A stretch of 37,263 bases of DNA from Syntrophaceae bacterium (GTDB lineage: Bacteria; Desulfobacterota; Syntrophia; Syntrophales; UBA5619). Position 1 is the first letter of the stretch; each line of letters begins with the position of its first letter. Made by a program: the position numbers and the translations under genes. The DNA is taken from NCBI GenBank assembly GCA_003141195.1, contig PLLC01000096.1:41713-78975 (forward strand). The letters run 5' to 3'. Below are positions 18,121 through 26,258 of the stretch, piece after piece. The notes below the pieces were generated by a model. That model had not been told where the DNA came from. It did not search any database and saw only the letters and a list, made by a program, of their open reading frames with translations.

Positions 18121-19449
18121 TCGATGGAAGAACCGAGAATCACCGTCGGGATCTGCGACCGCTATCCGGAAATCCGGGGGCGGATGAACGGGTTGTACCG
18201 GACGAACGGGACGCCGCTCACGGGAGGCTTCACCGCCCGTCCGGAAGGGGGCGCCGTGGTCCTTGGCGACCACTTCTGCCGGGAGATCCTCCGGGCGCCG
18301 GAGATCCGTCTTGCCGCGGCGCGGGAGGCGACCTTCACCCTGCACGATGTGACGATCGGCGTCCGGTTCCACTGGGAGCGGAAGGAGGAGCAGACCTTCT
18401 CCGGAAACCTGATTCTCCTGGCGGCGGGGGAAGGGAAGCTGACCGCCGTCAACGAACTTCCCGTGGAGGAGTACCTTGCGAGCGTCGTCTCGTCGGAGAT
18501 GAGCGACGAGGCGCCGTCCGAGTTTCTCAAGGCCCACGCCGTCGCTTCGCGGAGCTGGCTCGTTGCCATGCTCCGGCGCGGAGCGCAAAAGGCGAAAGAA
18601 GGCCGCAAATCGGAGCACGTGATCAGGCGCGAGGGGGAGATTGTCCGCTGGTATGACCGCGAGGATCATGACCTTTTCGACGTCTGCGCCGACGACCATT
18701 GCCAGCGGTATCAGGGGGTGACCCGGCTCGCGGCGGGCAGGGTGGAGGAGGCCGTCCGGGTGACGCGGGGCGTCTTTCTGATCCGGGACGGTGAGATCTG
18801 CGACGCCCGCTACCACAAGGCGTGCGGCGGGATGACCGAGGATTATGCCACCTGCTGGGAGGAGAAGGTGGTGTCCTACCTCTCCCACGGCTCCGATGCC
18901 GCTGCGCCCATCGCCCCGGTCCGGACGGAGGCGGATGCGGAGCGGTGGATCCTCTCCTGTCCCGATGTCTACTGTCACACGAAGCATCCGGATCTCCTGA
19001 AAAAAATCCTTCCCGCCTTCGACCGGGAAACGGCCGATTTCTTCCGCTGGCAGGTGAGCTATGCGAGGGAGGAATTAGAGGGGATTCTGCGCGCAAAGTC
19101 GGGGCTCGACTTCGGCGTCCTCCAGAACCTCGCGCCGCTCGAACGCGGACCCTCCGGCCGGATCCGCCGTCTCCGGGTTGAGGGGACAAAGGCCAGGGTC
19201 GTCGTGGGGAAGGAACTGGAGATCCGACGCTGGCTCTCGCCGAGCCACCTCATGAGCAGCGCCTTCATCATCTCTGTGACGCGGGAGTCCTCCGGCGTTC
19301 CGTCCCGCTTTACTCTCCATGGCGCGGGCTGGGGGCACGGCGTCGGCCTCTGCCAGATCGGCGCCGCCGTCATGGCGGAAAAGGGGTTCAAGGCGGAGGA
19401 GATCCTCCGCCACTATTTTCGCGGTGCGGCGCTGGTGAAGCGGTATTGA
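18121..19449 (+). CDS. SpoIID/LytB domain-containing protein
   Basis: VNELPVEEYLASVVSSEMSDEAPSEFLKAHAVASRSWLVAML, YHKACGGMTEDYATCWEE, GAGWGHGVGLCQIGAAVMAEKGFKAEEILRHYF are diagnostic SpoIID/LytB motifs. Confidence 0.95.
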   Translation, partial: SMEEPRITVGICDRYPEIRGRMNGLYRTNGTPLTGGFTARPEGGAVVLGDHFCREILRAPEIRLAAAREATFTLHDVTIGVRFHWERKEEQTFSGNLILLAAGEGKLTAVNELPVEEYLASVVSSEMSDEAPSEFLKAHAVASRSWLVAMLRRGAQKAKEGRKSEHVIRREGEIVRWYDREDHDLFDVCADDHCQRYQGVTRLAAGRVEEAVRVTRGVFLIRDGEICDARYHKACGGMTEDYATCWEEKVVSYLSHGSDAAAPIAPVRTEADAERWILSCPDVYCHTKHPDLLKKILPAFDRETADFFRWQVSYAREELEGILRAKSGLDFGVLQNLAPLERGPSGRIRRLRVEGTKARVVVGKELEIRRWLSPSHLMSSAFIISVTRESSGVPSRFTLHGAGWGHGVGLCQIGAAVMAEKGFKAEEILRHYFRGAALVKRY

Positions 19450-19459
19450 CGGAAAAGTG

Positions 19460-19568
19460 GTCATTTCCGCGAATCCCGGATCTGGGTCCGGGACAGGCGC
19501 GGAAATCCAGAACAGGGCTGGATGCCGGATCGGGCCTGCCCCGTACCTGATACGGGGTCCGGCATGAC
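19460..19568. repeat. Nested double-palindrome (REP/MITE-like) intergenic element
   Basis: Hairpin 1: atttccgcg/cgcggaaat enclosing tcccgga/tccggga. Hairpin 2: atgccgga/tccggcat enclosing ccccgta/tacgggg. Outer gtcat...atgac. Confidence 0.75.
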
Positions 19569-19617
19569 ATTTTATAGGTTTGATCACCGGAGTAGCAAGG
19601 AAGGATCTGCGGACCGA

Positions 19618-20901
19618 ATGAAACTCGCAAAACCGGCCGTCCGGAACCCCTGGCTCTGGGTCCCGACCCTTTATTTGGCGGAGGGCGCCCCCTACGTGAT
19701 GGCGATGACCGTCTCGGTGATCCTCTACAAGCGGCTCGGGATCTCCAACACCGACATCGCCCTCTATACCTCCTGGCTCTATCTCCCTTGGGTAATCAAA
19801 CCGCTCTGGAGTCCATTCGTTGAAATGTTCCGGACGAAGCGGTTCTGGATCGTCGCGATGCAGCTTGTCCTCGGGGCGTCGTTTGCCTGCGTGGCGCTGA
19901 CGATTCCGGTGCCGGGCTTTTTTCGCTATACGCTCGCCTTCTTCTGGATCATGGCCTTCAGCTCGGCGACCCACGACATCGCCGCCGACGGCTTCTACAT
20001 GTTGGGTCTCCAGGAGTACCAGCAGGCGGCCTTCGTCGGCGTGCGGACGATCTTCTACCGGATCGCGATGATCGCCGCCAAGGGGATACTCGTCGTCCTG
20101 GCCGGGACCCTGGAGACGAGCGGCTTCAGCGTGGCCTCCGCCTGGTCGGTGACCTTTTTCCTGCTCGCCGCGATCATGATGGCGCTCTTTCTCTACCACC
20201 TGTTCATTCTGCCCTGTCCGGCGACGGACCGGCCGGTAACGCGCGACCCGTCGCGGAGCGCCTCCGCGGCATTCCTCAGGGGGTTCGTCATTTTCTTCCG
20301 GAGGAAGGACATCGTCGCGATGATCGCCTTCTTCCTCCTCTACCGCTTCGCCGAGGCGCAGCTCGTCAAGATGGTCGCCCCGTTTCTGCTCGACCCGCGG
20401 ACGAAGGGGGGATTGGGGTTATCGACTGCGGAGGTGGGGATCGTTTACGGGACGGTCGGGGCGATCGCGCTGATGCTCGGGGGGCTTCTCGGCGGCTGGG
20501 TCATCTCCCGGAAGGGGCTCAAGTACTGGCTCTGGATCATGGTCTTCGCGATGCACCTGCCGGACGCGATCTTCATCTATCTCTCCCGGGCGATGCCGGA
20601 GAGTCTCTGGGTGATCAACGCCGCCATCGCGGTAGAGCAGTTCGGCTACGGCTTCGGCTTCACGGCCTATTCGCTTGTGATGATCATGGTCTGCGAGGGA
20701 GAGTACAAAACGGTCCGTTATGCAATCGCGACGGGGATCATGGCCCTCGGGATGATGATCCCGGCGATGTCGAGCGGCTGGATCCAGGAACAGTTGGGCT
20801 ATTCCGGTTTCTTCCTATGGATTCTCGTCTCGACGATCCCCGGTTTCATCGTGGCGGCGCTGATCAAGATCGATCCCGCGTTCGGAAAGAAGGAGCAGTA
20901 A
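19618..20901 (+). CDS. MFS transporter, AmpG-like muropeptide permease family
   Basis: Start trimmed to MKLAKPAVRNPWLWVPTLYLAEGAPYVMAMTVSVILYKRLGISNTDIALYTSWLYLPWVIKPLWSPFVE; ATHDIAADGFYMLGL resembles the AmpG/PAT family; ~12 TM helices. Confidence 0.85.
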   Translation: MKLAKPAVRNPWLWVPTLYLAEGAPYVMAMTVSVILYKRLGISNTDIALYTSWLYLPWVIKPLWSPFVEMFRTKRFWIVAMQLVLGASFACVALTIPVPGFFRYTLAFFWIMAFSSATHDIAADGFYMLGLQEYQQAAFVGVRTIFYRIAMIAAKGILVVLAGTLETSGFSVASAWSVTFFLLAAIMMALFLYHLFILPCPATDRPVTRDPSRSASAAFLRGFVIFFRRKDIVAMIAFFLLYRFAEAQLVKMVAPFLLDPRTKGGLGLSTAEVGIVYGTVGAIALMLGGLLGGWVISRKGLKYWLWIMVFAMHLPDAIFIYLSRAMPESLWVINAAIAVEQFGYGFGFTAYSLVMIMVCEGEYKTVRYAIATGIMALGMMIPAMSSGWIQEQLGYSGFFLWILVSTIPGFIVAALIKIDPAFGKKEQ

Positions 20902-20924
20902 TTGGACCCCATTGGAATCCAGCG

Positions 20925-22841
20925 ATGAACGATTCAAAGATCCGGACGGCCTTCATTCTCGGGGCGGGGCTGGGGACGCGCCTCCGCCCCCTGACGGAGA
21001 ACTGCCCCAAGCCGCTCCTCGCGGTCGGCGGCCGCCCGCTCATCACCTTTGCGATGGACCACTGCCTTTCGATCGGCGTCGAGCGGTTTATTGTGAATAC
21101 CCACCACTGCGCAGGGGCCTACGACGGGGCCTTTCCGGAACGGCGCCGGCGCGGGGTCCCGATCCTCTTCCGCCACGAACCGGTTCTCCTCGACACGGCC
21201 GGGGGAATCAAGAACATTGAGGATCTTCTCGCGGAAGACGACGGGAGGATCCTTGTTTACAATGGCGACATCCTCAGCGACCTTCCGCTGGAGCGGCTCC
21301 TTGCGGCCCATGCGGCAGGCGGCCGGGAGGTCACCCTCGCCCTCCGAAGCGACGGTCCGCTCCGGAACGTTTGCCTCGATGCGAAAGGCGAGATCTGCGA
21401 TTTTCGCGACCTCCTCGGGAACTCCGGCGTCCGGCGCTGCCTCTTCACGGGGATCTACATGGTGGAGAAACGGTTCCTCCGGCGTCTTACGCCGGGGAAG
21501 ATCGAATCGGTCATTCCCGTCTTCGTAGAGATGATCCGGGAAGCGCCCGGCTCGGTCGCCTCCGTCGTGATCGACGAGGGAACCTGGGAGGACGTGGGCG
21601 GCATCCCGGCGTATGAGCGGATCAAGGCCGAAGGGCCGATGCTCCGCTACGAAGGCGCCGCCGGGGCGTCCGGGAAGTACGTCTCCCCCGATTTCCTTTC
21701 CCGAGCGGCGGGATCCGAAACCTCTTTCTTCCCCCCGATCTCCGGATCGCCGTTGGAGACGGCGGATTCCTCCGCCTGTCCGAGAACGGTTGCGCCGGAA
21801 GATGCCGGGGGCGCAACGACCGTTCCGAACGGCGAATGGGAAGAGGCGGCACCGGAGGAATCCGCCTTCATCCACCGAACGCTCTGCCTCGCCGCCGGGA
21901 CACGGGTGGAGCTGGCCCCAGTCGGGAATGGCGGTTCGGACCGGAACTACTTCCGCGTTTCGGCGGCCGGCGGGAGGCCCGTAATCCTGATGCGTTACGG
22001 CCGGATGTACGAGGAAAACGATCTCTATGCGGCCGTCGCCTCCTTTCTACGGGGAATCGGCGTGACCGTTCCCGCGATTTACGGCCATGATCCGGAGCGG
22101 AGGCTGATCCTGATGGAGGACCTGGGGGACCGGGACCTCTACGCACTCCGCGACGCCCCGTGGCCGACCCGCCGCGGCCTCTACGAGAAGACCCTCGCGC
22201 TCGCCGCGAAAATGCATGCATTTCCGCCGGATCGCCTTCCTGCTGGGCTCCGTCTGATGCCCGGCTTCGATGCGAACCTCTACCGGTGGGAGCGGGACTA
22301 CTTCCGGGAGCACTGCGTCCGGAACGTCTGCCGGATCGACATCGGCGACGCGGGAAACGATGCCTTGGAGACGGAGCTTTCTGCCCTGGCCGGGCGGCTG
22401 CTTTCGACGCCGTCCGTTCTTGTCCACCGCGACCTCCAGTCGCAGAACGTGATGATCCATGATGGGGAACCGATCCTCATCGATTTCCAGGGGATGCGTC
22501 CCGGGAGCCCCTTCTACGACCTCGGATCGCTCCTCTGCGATCCCTACGTGGCATTTCCGGAGGGGGAGCGGGAGGGCCTCCTTCTCTATTATCAGGGGAT
22601 TTCCGGTTTCCCATACACATGGAAAGCGTTTCGGGAACTTTTCCTGCTCGCCTCCGCCCAGCGGTTGATGCAGGCCCTCGGGGCCTACGGGTTTCTCGGC
22701 CTGAAGCGGGCGAAACCCCACTTCCTCGCCTACATCCCCCGAGCGCTCGACAACCTCGTTGCGGTGACCGCGGAGGCGGAAAGCCTCCCGCGCCTGCACG
22801 CCCTCGCCTGCCGCTGCCGCGAGGCCTTGACGACCTTGTGA
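20925..22841 (+). CDS. Bifunctional fusion: NDP-sugar pyrophosphorylase (MurU-like) + aminoglycoside-phosphotransferase-type sugar kinase (AmgK-like)
   Basis: N-terminal FILGAGLGTRLRPLTENCPKPLLAVGGRPLI (nucleotidyltransferase signature) and VYNGDILSDLPL; C-terminal VGNGGSDRNYFRV, LMEDLGDRDLY, VHRDLQSQNVMIHDGEPILIDFQGMRPGSPFYDLGSLLCDPY (APH catalytic motifs) in one frame. Start trimmed to the ATG at 20925. Confidence 0.92.
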   Translation: MNDSKIRTAFILGAGLGTRLRPLTENCPKPLLAVGGRPLITFAMDHCLSIGVERFIVNTHHCAGAYDGAFPERRRRGVPILFRHEPVLLDTAGGIKNIEDLLAEDDGRILVYNGDILSDLPLERLLAAHAAGGREVTLALRSDGPLRNVCLDAKGEICDFRDLLGNSGVRRCLFTGIYMVEKRFLRRLTPGKIESVIPVFVEMIREAPGSVASVVIDEGTWEDVGGIPAYERIKAEGPMLRYEGAAGASGKYVSPDFLSRAAGSETSFFPPISGSPLETADSSACPRTVAPEDAGGATTVPNGEWEEAAPEESAFIHRTLCLAAGTRVELAPVGNGGSDRNYFRVSAAGGRPVILMRYGRMYEENDLYAAVASFLRGIGVTVPAIYGHDPERRLILMEDLGDRDLYALRDAPWPTRRGLYEKTLALAAKMHAFPPDRLPAGLRLMPGFDANLYRWERDYFREHCVRNVCRIDIGDAGNDALETELSALAGRLLSTPSVLVHRDLQSQNVMIHDGEPILIDFQGMRPGSPFYDLGSLLCDPYVAFPEGEREGLLLYYQGISGFPYTWKAFRELFLLASAQRLMQALGAYGFLGLKRAKPHFLAYIPRALDNLVAVTAEAESLPRLHALACRCREALTTL

Positions 22842-23142
22842 TTCTGTCGCGGTCAAGATCGAAGAATCACTATGCGGTCTGAAGTGTTACGCGGATATCC
22901 GATCCACGGGAAAGTAGAGGCGGCGCCCTTTTCCCCATCCTTAAGAACCCCCTTCTTGACGAAATGAAACGTTCATCGATGATATTCCCGTTTCGCGCCG
23001 ATTTCAGCGGGGAACGATGGTAAGCGCACTTACGGAGAGCGACCATGATTCGGAAAGACCGAGACATGAAAAAACAGATTCATCCGGTTGATGCCTACTT
23101 CTCTCTCTTTCACCTACCTACATGCAGCCGCCCCAGTAAGAA

Positions 23143-23310
23143 TTAACGATTACCATTTATATTCTTGATAATGCTCTCGCTCTGTGGGACCGCCTCGTGG
23201 AGAAAGACCTTCAGGAATTCCCAGGCGTAGCGGCTGAGATCGGCAAGAAGCTTCCGATCGTAGAGAAAGTAACGGCGGAGGATTTTCGGCATGCTGAATA
23301 CGAAATGCCG
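23143..23310 (-). pseudogene. Fragment of an IS91-like (Y2_Tnp) transposase
   Basis: DHRHFVFSMPKILRRYFLYDRKLLADLSRYAWEFLKVFLHEAVPQ resembles the Y2 transposase conserved region; no full-length ORF around it. Confidence 0.6.
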
Positions 23311-23314
23311 GTGA

Positions 23315-23656
23315 TCAATTTTCAAACCACTTCCTAATCTTATCGTGAAATACTTCTCCCTGCTTCTTGATTTTTTCAACATAAGCGACTTTCTTAGGAT
23401 CAGATGCTATTCTTGCTACATGCCAATTTGAAGTTCCCCAGTTCTCTTCTCCTTTTGTATCAAATCCTTCCGTTTCGGGGTTGTAATAATATTCTACACG
23501 CAAGTAACGACTTTTAAATATCTTACCTGTAATCACATGATACGATCGAATTGACAGTTTCCGAAGGTCGATCTTGTTGTCAGTCAAATATTGGAGATAT
23601 TCTTTTGATGCCTCACGCTGACCTGGGGAAAACGAGTGAACGTAATGACTGACCAA
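23315..23656 (-). CDS. Hypothetical protein, 113 aa
   Basis: Balanced amino-acid composition (MVSHYVHSFSPGQREASKEYLQYLTDNKIDLRKLSIRSYHVITGKIFKSRYLRVEYYYNPETEGF...), not a shadow ORF; no family recognised. Confidence 0.45.
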   Translation of the reverse strand: MVSHYVHSFSPGQREASKEYLQYLTDNKIDLRKLSIRSYHVITGKIFKSRYLRVEYYYNPETEGFDTKGEENWGTSNWHVARIASDPKKVAYVEKIKKQGEVFHDKIRKWFEN

Positions 23657-23980
23657 CCAAAAATCATGTCCTTCAGTTTGTGTATTACTCGTAACTACTC
23701 AGGTAGCCCCACCATGGATCCACAATTGACTGGCGATTAGTATATCCCCCCCCTTCGAATGCAAGCGAAAAAATAAAACCGTAATCCACCACCTAATTTT
23801 GCACGGACTTAGTTTCCCCGTTTTTCAGCGTTGTTTTTTGGGGACGGCTACCAAATTATTTACGTCGAGCAACTTCTTGACAAACGAAGATACCCATTAT
23901 ACTCTCTTTTCGGGAAGAGAAAGCTCGTATTTGTAGATACCCACGGGCTTACCCCCGTAATACTTGCTAAGGAGAGATCA

Positions 23981-24481
23981 ATGGAGCAGAGTCCCTTGCT
24001 GGAAGGTACGAGTATCGGAAGTTTCAAACGAATCATCATGGCGCGAATTCCCATCGGCGTTGATTTGCTGGATGCCATCTATGAAGTGGTGAAAAGAGAG
24101 AACATTCAGAAAGGCCTGATTCTCATGGGCATTGGAGCCTTGAGTAAGGCGATTTTTAGAAACTTAAAGGTTTTCCCCGAAGAATATCCAATCACCCCGA
24201 AAGATCGGATTTACTTCGAGGTTGAGAAGCCTTTGGAGTTGGTTTCATTAACCGGTTACATCGTTCCCTTGCTGAACGGGCAACCTCATGTCCACGCCCA
24301 TTTTGCCGCTTCTACGGTGATTGGCGAAGCTATTGCCACCTATGGAGGCCACCTCGAAAAGGGAGCGATCACTCATGTCAAGGCGGCTGTAACCATCGGC
24401 GAGTTGGAAGGCATAGAGATGGGGAAAAGATGGGTGGAGGAACGGAAAACCGAAGATCTATGGTTGGGGAGTGAGATGTAG
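23981..24481 (+). CDS. PPC/DUF296 (PD1-like, AT-hook-associated) domain protein
   Basis: IIMARIPIGVDLLDAIYEVVKRENIQKGLILMGIGALSKAIFRN...HVHAHFAASTVIGEAIATYGGHLEKGAITHVKAAVTIGEL; ATG at 23981 preceded by aaggagaga. Confidence 0.82.
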   Translation: MEQSPLLEGTSIGSFKRIIMARIPIGVDLLDAIYEVVKRENIQKGLILMGIGALSKAIFRNLKVFPEEYPITPKDRIYFEVEKPLELVSLTGYIVPLLNGQPHVHAHFAASTVIGEAIATYGGHLEKGAITHVKAAVTIGELEGIEMGKRWVEERKTEDLWLGSEM

Positions 24482-24522
24482 CTTCTGAGTAACTTAACTC
24501 CAAGTATCTTTAATTGTTAGTT

Positions 24523-25863
24523 TCATGCTGGGATTGTTGCCCCTTGTATTGCGACCAACTCAAACCCCAGTTCCTGGGCTTTTCGTTTCATATTTTGTAT
24601 GACCCGCGATCGATAGCGTTTTTCGTAATATTCCTGACCGGCATCGACATAGGCGGTCCCTTGTTTGATCATGGCATAGACCAGACGGGCCAGCTTGTGA
24701 GCGGTGGCGGTGATGGCTTTGGGCGCCCCCAGTCGGGCCCTTTGCCGTCGAAGATAAGCCCCCAGGGCGCTATTGGAATTGAAAAGCGTGAAGGCCGCCA
24801 TGCGAAAGGCTGAAGCGGCCTTGTTGGCAACCGGTTTGGTGGCGCTGCTCAATACCTTGCCGCCACTGACCTTGGTGCCGGGAGACAGACCGAGCCAAGA
24901 GGCAAAGTGTTTGGCCGTCTTCCAACGGGTCATATCCGTGCCGATCTCGGCAAGAATCTTGAGGGCCGTGTTGGTGTCGATGCCGTTAATACTGGTCAGG
25001 TCAACCCCCGACATACGCTGTAGCGCTTCATCCACGCTGCTGGGCGGTGCGTCATTCGGAGCGTTCTGGGCATCGAAGCTTTTCAACTGCTCCAGGATCT
25101 GCCGGTCACAGTCGGCGATCTTCTCCTGATGAAACTCGTAGAGTTCGACCGCCTGCCGCAGGCTGAACAGATGCTCCGGACGATAGCTGCCCTGCAGGGA
25201 ACGGGCAATGGTGGTTGCACTGTTCTTGCATCGTCGGTCACGCATGGCCGCCAGAACATCGGGGGTCCGTTCGCCACCAAGAATAGCCTTGATGATTCGC
25301 ATGCCGGTCATACCAGTAATGTCCGTAACCACATTGTGGAGTTGCAGGTTCATTTGGGCAAGCGCCTTCTGCATACGCTGAATGTAGGAAGCGGCGCTCC
25401 GCACCAGCATGGCCCTCTGACGCACATAGGCGCGAAGCGTACAAACCTGTTCAACCGGCAGAAAAGCACCGCGAAGCAGTCCGTAGGTATGCAACTGCTG
25501 CAGCCACTGGCAGTCCAGGACATCGCTCTTTCTGCCGGGAACATTCTTGACGTGACGAGCATTAACCAGCTTGACCTCAAGCCCGCGGCTCTCAAGGATT
25601 TCAAAGACCGGAATCCAGTAAATGCCGGTCGACTCCATCGCGACCGTTGTGACGCCACAGGAAATCAACCACTCGACCATCCGCTCCAGGTCGCCGGTAA
25701 AACCGGAAAACTCGCGCACCGGCTTCTCATCAGCCCCCTCAGGAACCGCCACGAAGTGGCTCCTTGACCCGATGTCGATGCCCGCTGCATGAACGTTGAT
25801 GTGCTGTAGATGCTTGGGAAGCGTCATGCCCACCTTCTTCAACGACTTTTTCTGCTTCATCAC
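24523..25863 (-). CDS. IS110-family transposase (DEDD/RuvC-like + Transposase_20)
   Basis: 446 aa; HAAGIDIGSRSHFVAVPEG, VAMESTGIYWIPVFEILESRGLEVKLVNARHVKNVPGRKSDVLDCQWLQQLHTYGLL, INGIDTNTALKILAEIGTDMTRWKTAKHFASWLGLSPGTKVSGGKVLS. Confidence 0.97.
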   Translation of the reverse strand: MMKQKKSLKKVGMTLPKHLQHINVHAAGIDIGSRSHFVAVPEGADEKPVREFSGFTGDLERMVEWLISCGVTTVAMESTGIYWIPVFEILESRGLEVKLVNARHVKNVPGRKSDVLDCQWLQQLHTYGLLRGAFLPVEQVCTLRAYVRQRAMLVRSAASYIQRMQKALAQMNLQLHNVVTDITGMTGMRIIKAILGGERTPDVLAAMRDRRCKNSATTIARSLQGSYRPEHLFSLRQAVELYEFHQEKIADCDRQILEQLKSFDAQNAPNDAPPSSVDEALQRMSGVDLTSINGIDTNTALKILAEIGTDMTRWKTAKHFASWLGLSPGTKVSGGKVLSSATKPVANKAASAFRMAAFTLFNSNSALGAYLRRQRARLGAPKAITATAHKLARLVYAMIKQGTAYVDAGQEYYEKRYRSRVIQNMKRKAQELGFELVAIQGATIPA

Positions 25864-26079
25864 CCCGACCTCCGAAAGATGTAATCGGCAGGGCCGGAAA
25901 GAGAAGCTGTCGAATACGGCTCTCTTCTGAACGGGATAGCAAATGTTTCACCAATGATAAATTCGCCAGCTCCCGGACCACGCTATTTACCGGGCATAAA
26001 GCACCAGTGGCGATGCGGCCTCCTCCTCCCGGCTGCCGCTGTGACTGTAGCCGATTATCAAACAAACAACAAGTTACTC
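25864..26079 (-). ncRNA. Candidate IS110 bridge RNA (seekRNA)-encoding non-coding region upstream of the transposase
   Basis: ~215-nt ORF-poor region at the transposase 5' side with several potential stems on the minus strand (GCGGC...GCCGC, CCCGG...CCGGG, AGAAG...CTTCT). The position matches known IS110-group bridge RNAs; folding not computed. Confidence 0.4.
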
Positions 26080-26258
26080 CCTGATAAACCGCCCCGCGGG
26101 GCGTGAGTCGCTATTTAAACAATTTCTTACAACCGAGGAAACGAGGGTTGAGGAGGAGGAATGTCTTGAAGGAGAAACAAGAACAGACGGCTAAGCGGCT
26201 CGCCAAGACGCGCGGCTTTTTTTATATTTTTATCCATTATACTTCCTTTCTTTGAGGA

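Larger units (their letters stand above)
24487..26079 (-). mobile_element. IS110-family insertion sequence (approximate limits)
   Basis: Contains an intact DEDD transposase; a 9-bp inverted pair gagtaactt (24487-24495) / aagttactc (26071-26079) brackets it; exact ends not proven. Confidence 0.6.

Noticed and set aside
19075-20199. 374-aa minus-strand ORF, and similar long ORFs 18019..18987 (-), 20934..21875 (-), 22047..22856 (-), 29579..30484 (+), 32915..34000 (+)
   Set aside because: Shadow ORFs overlapping genes with clear family motifs; charged, low-complexity composition.
26089-26104. Palindrome cgccccgcggggcg beside the IS110 end
   Set aside because: A short GC palindrome that could be chance; no second copy or transcript context visible.
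26100-26256. Short plus-strand frame (LKEKQEQTAKRLAKTRGFF) with an SD-like aggaggagg, and a weak hairpin with a T run
   Set aside because: Too short, start codon out of frame; the hairpin has a stem mismatch, so neither gene nor terminator is claimed.
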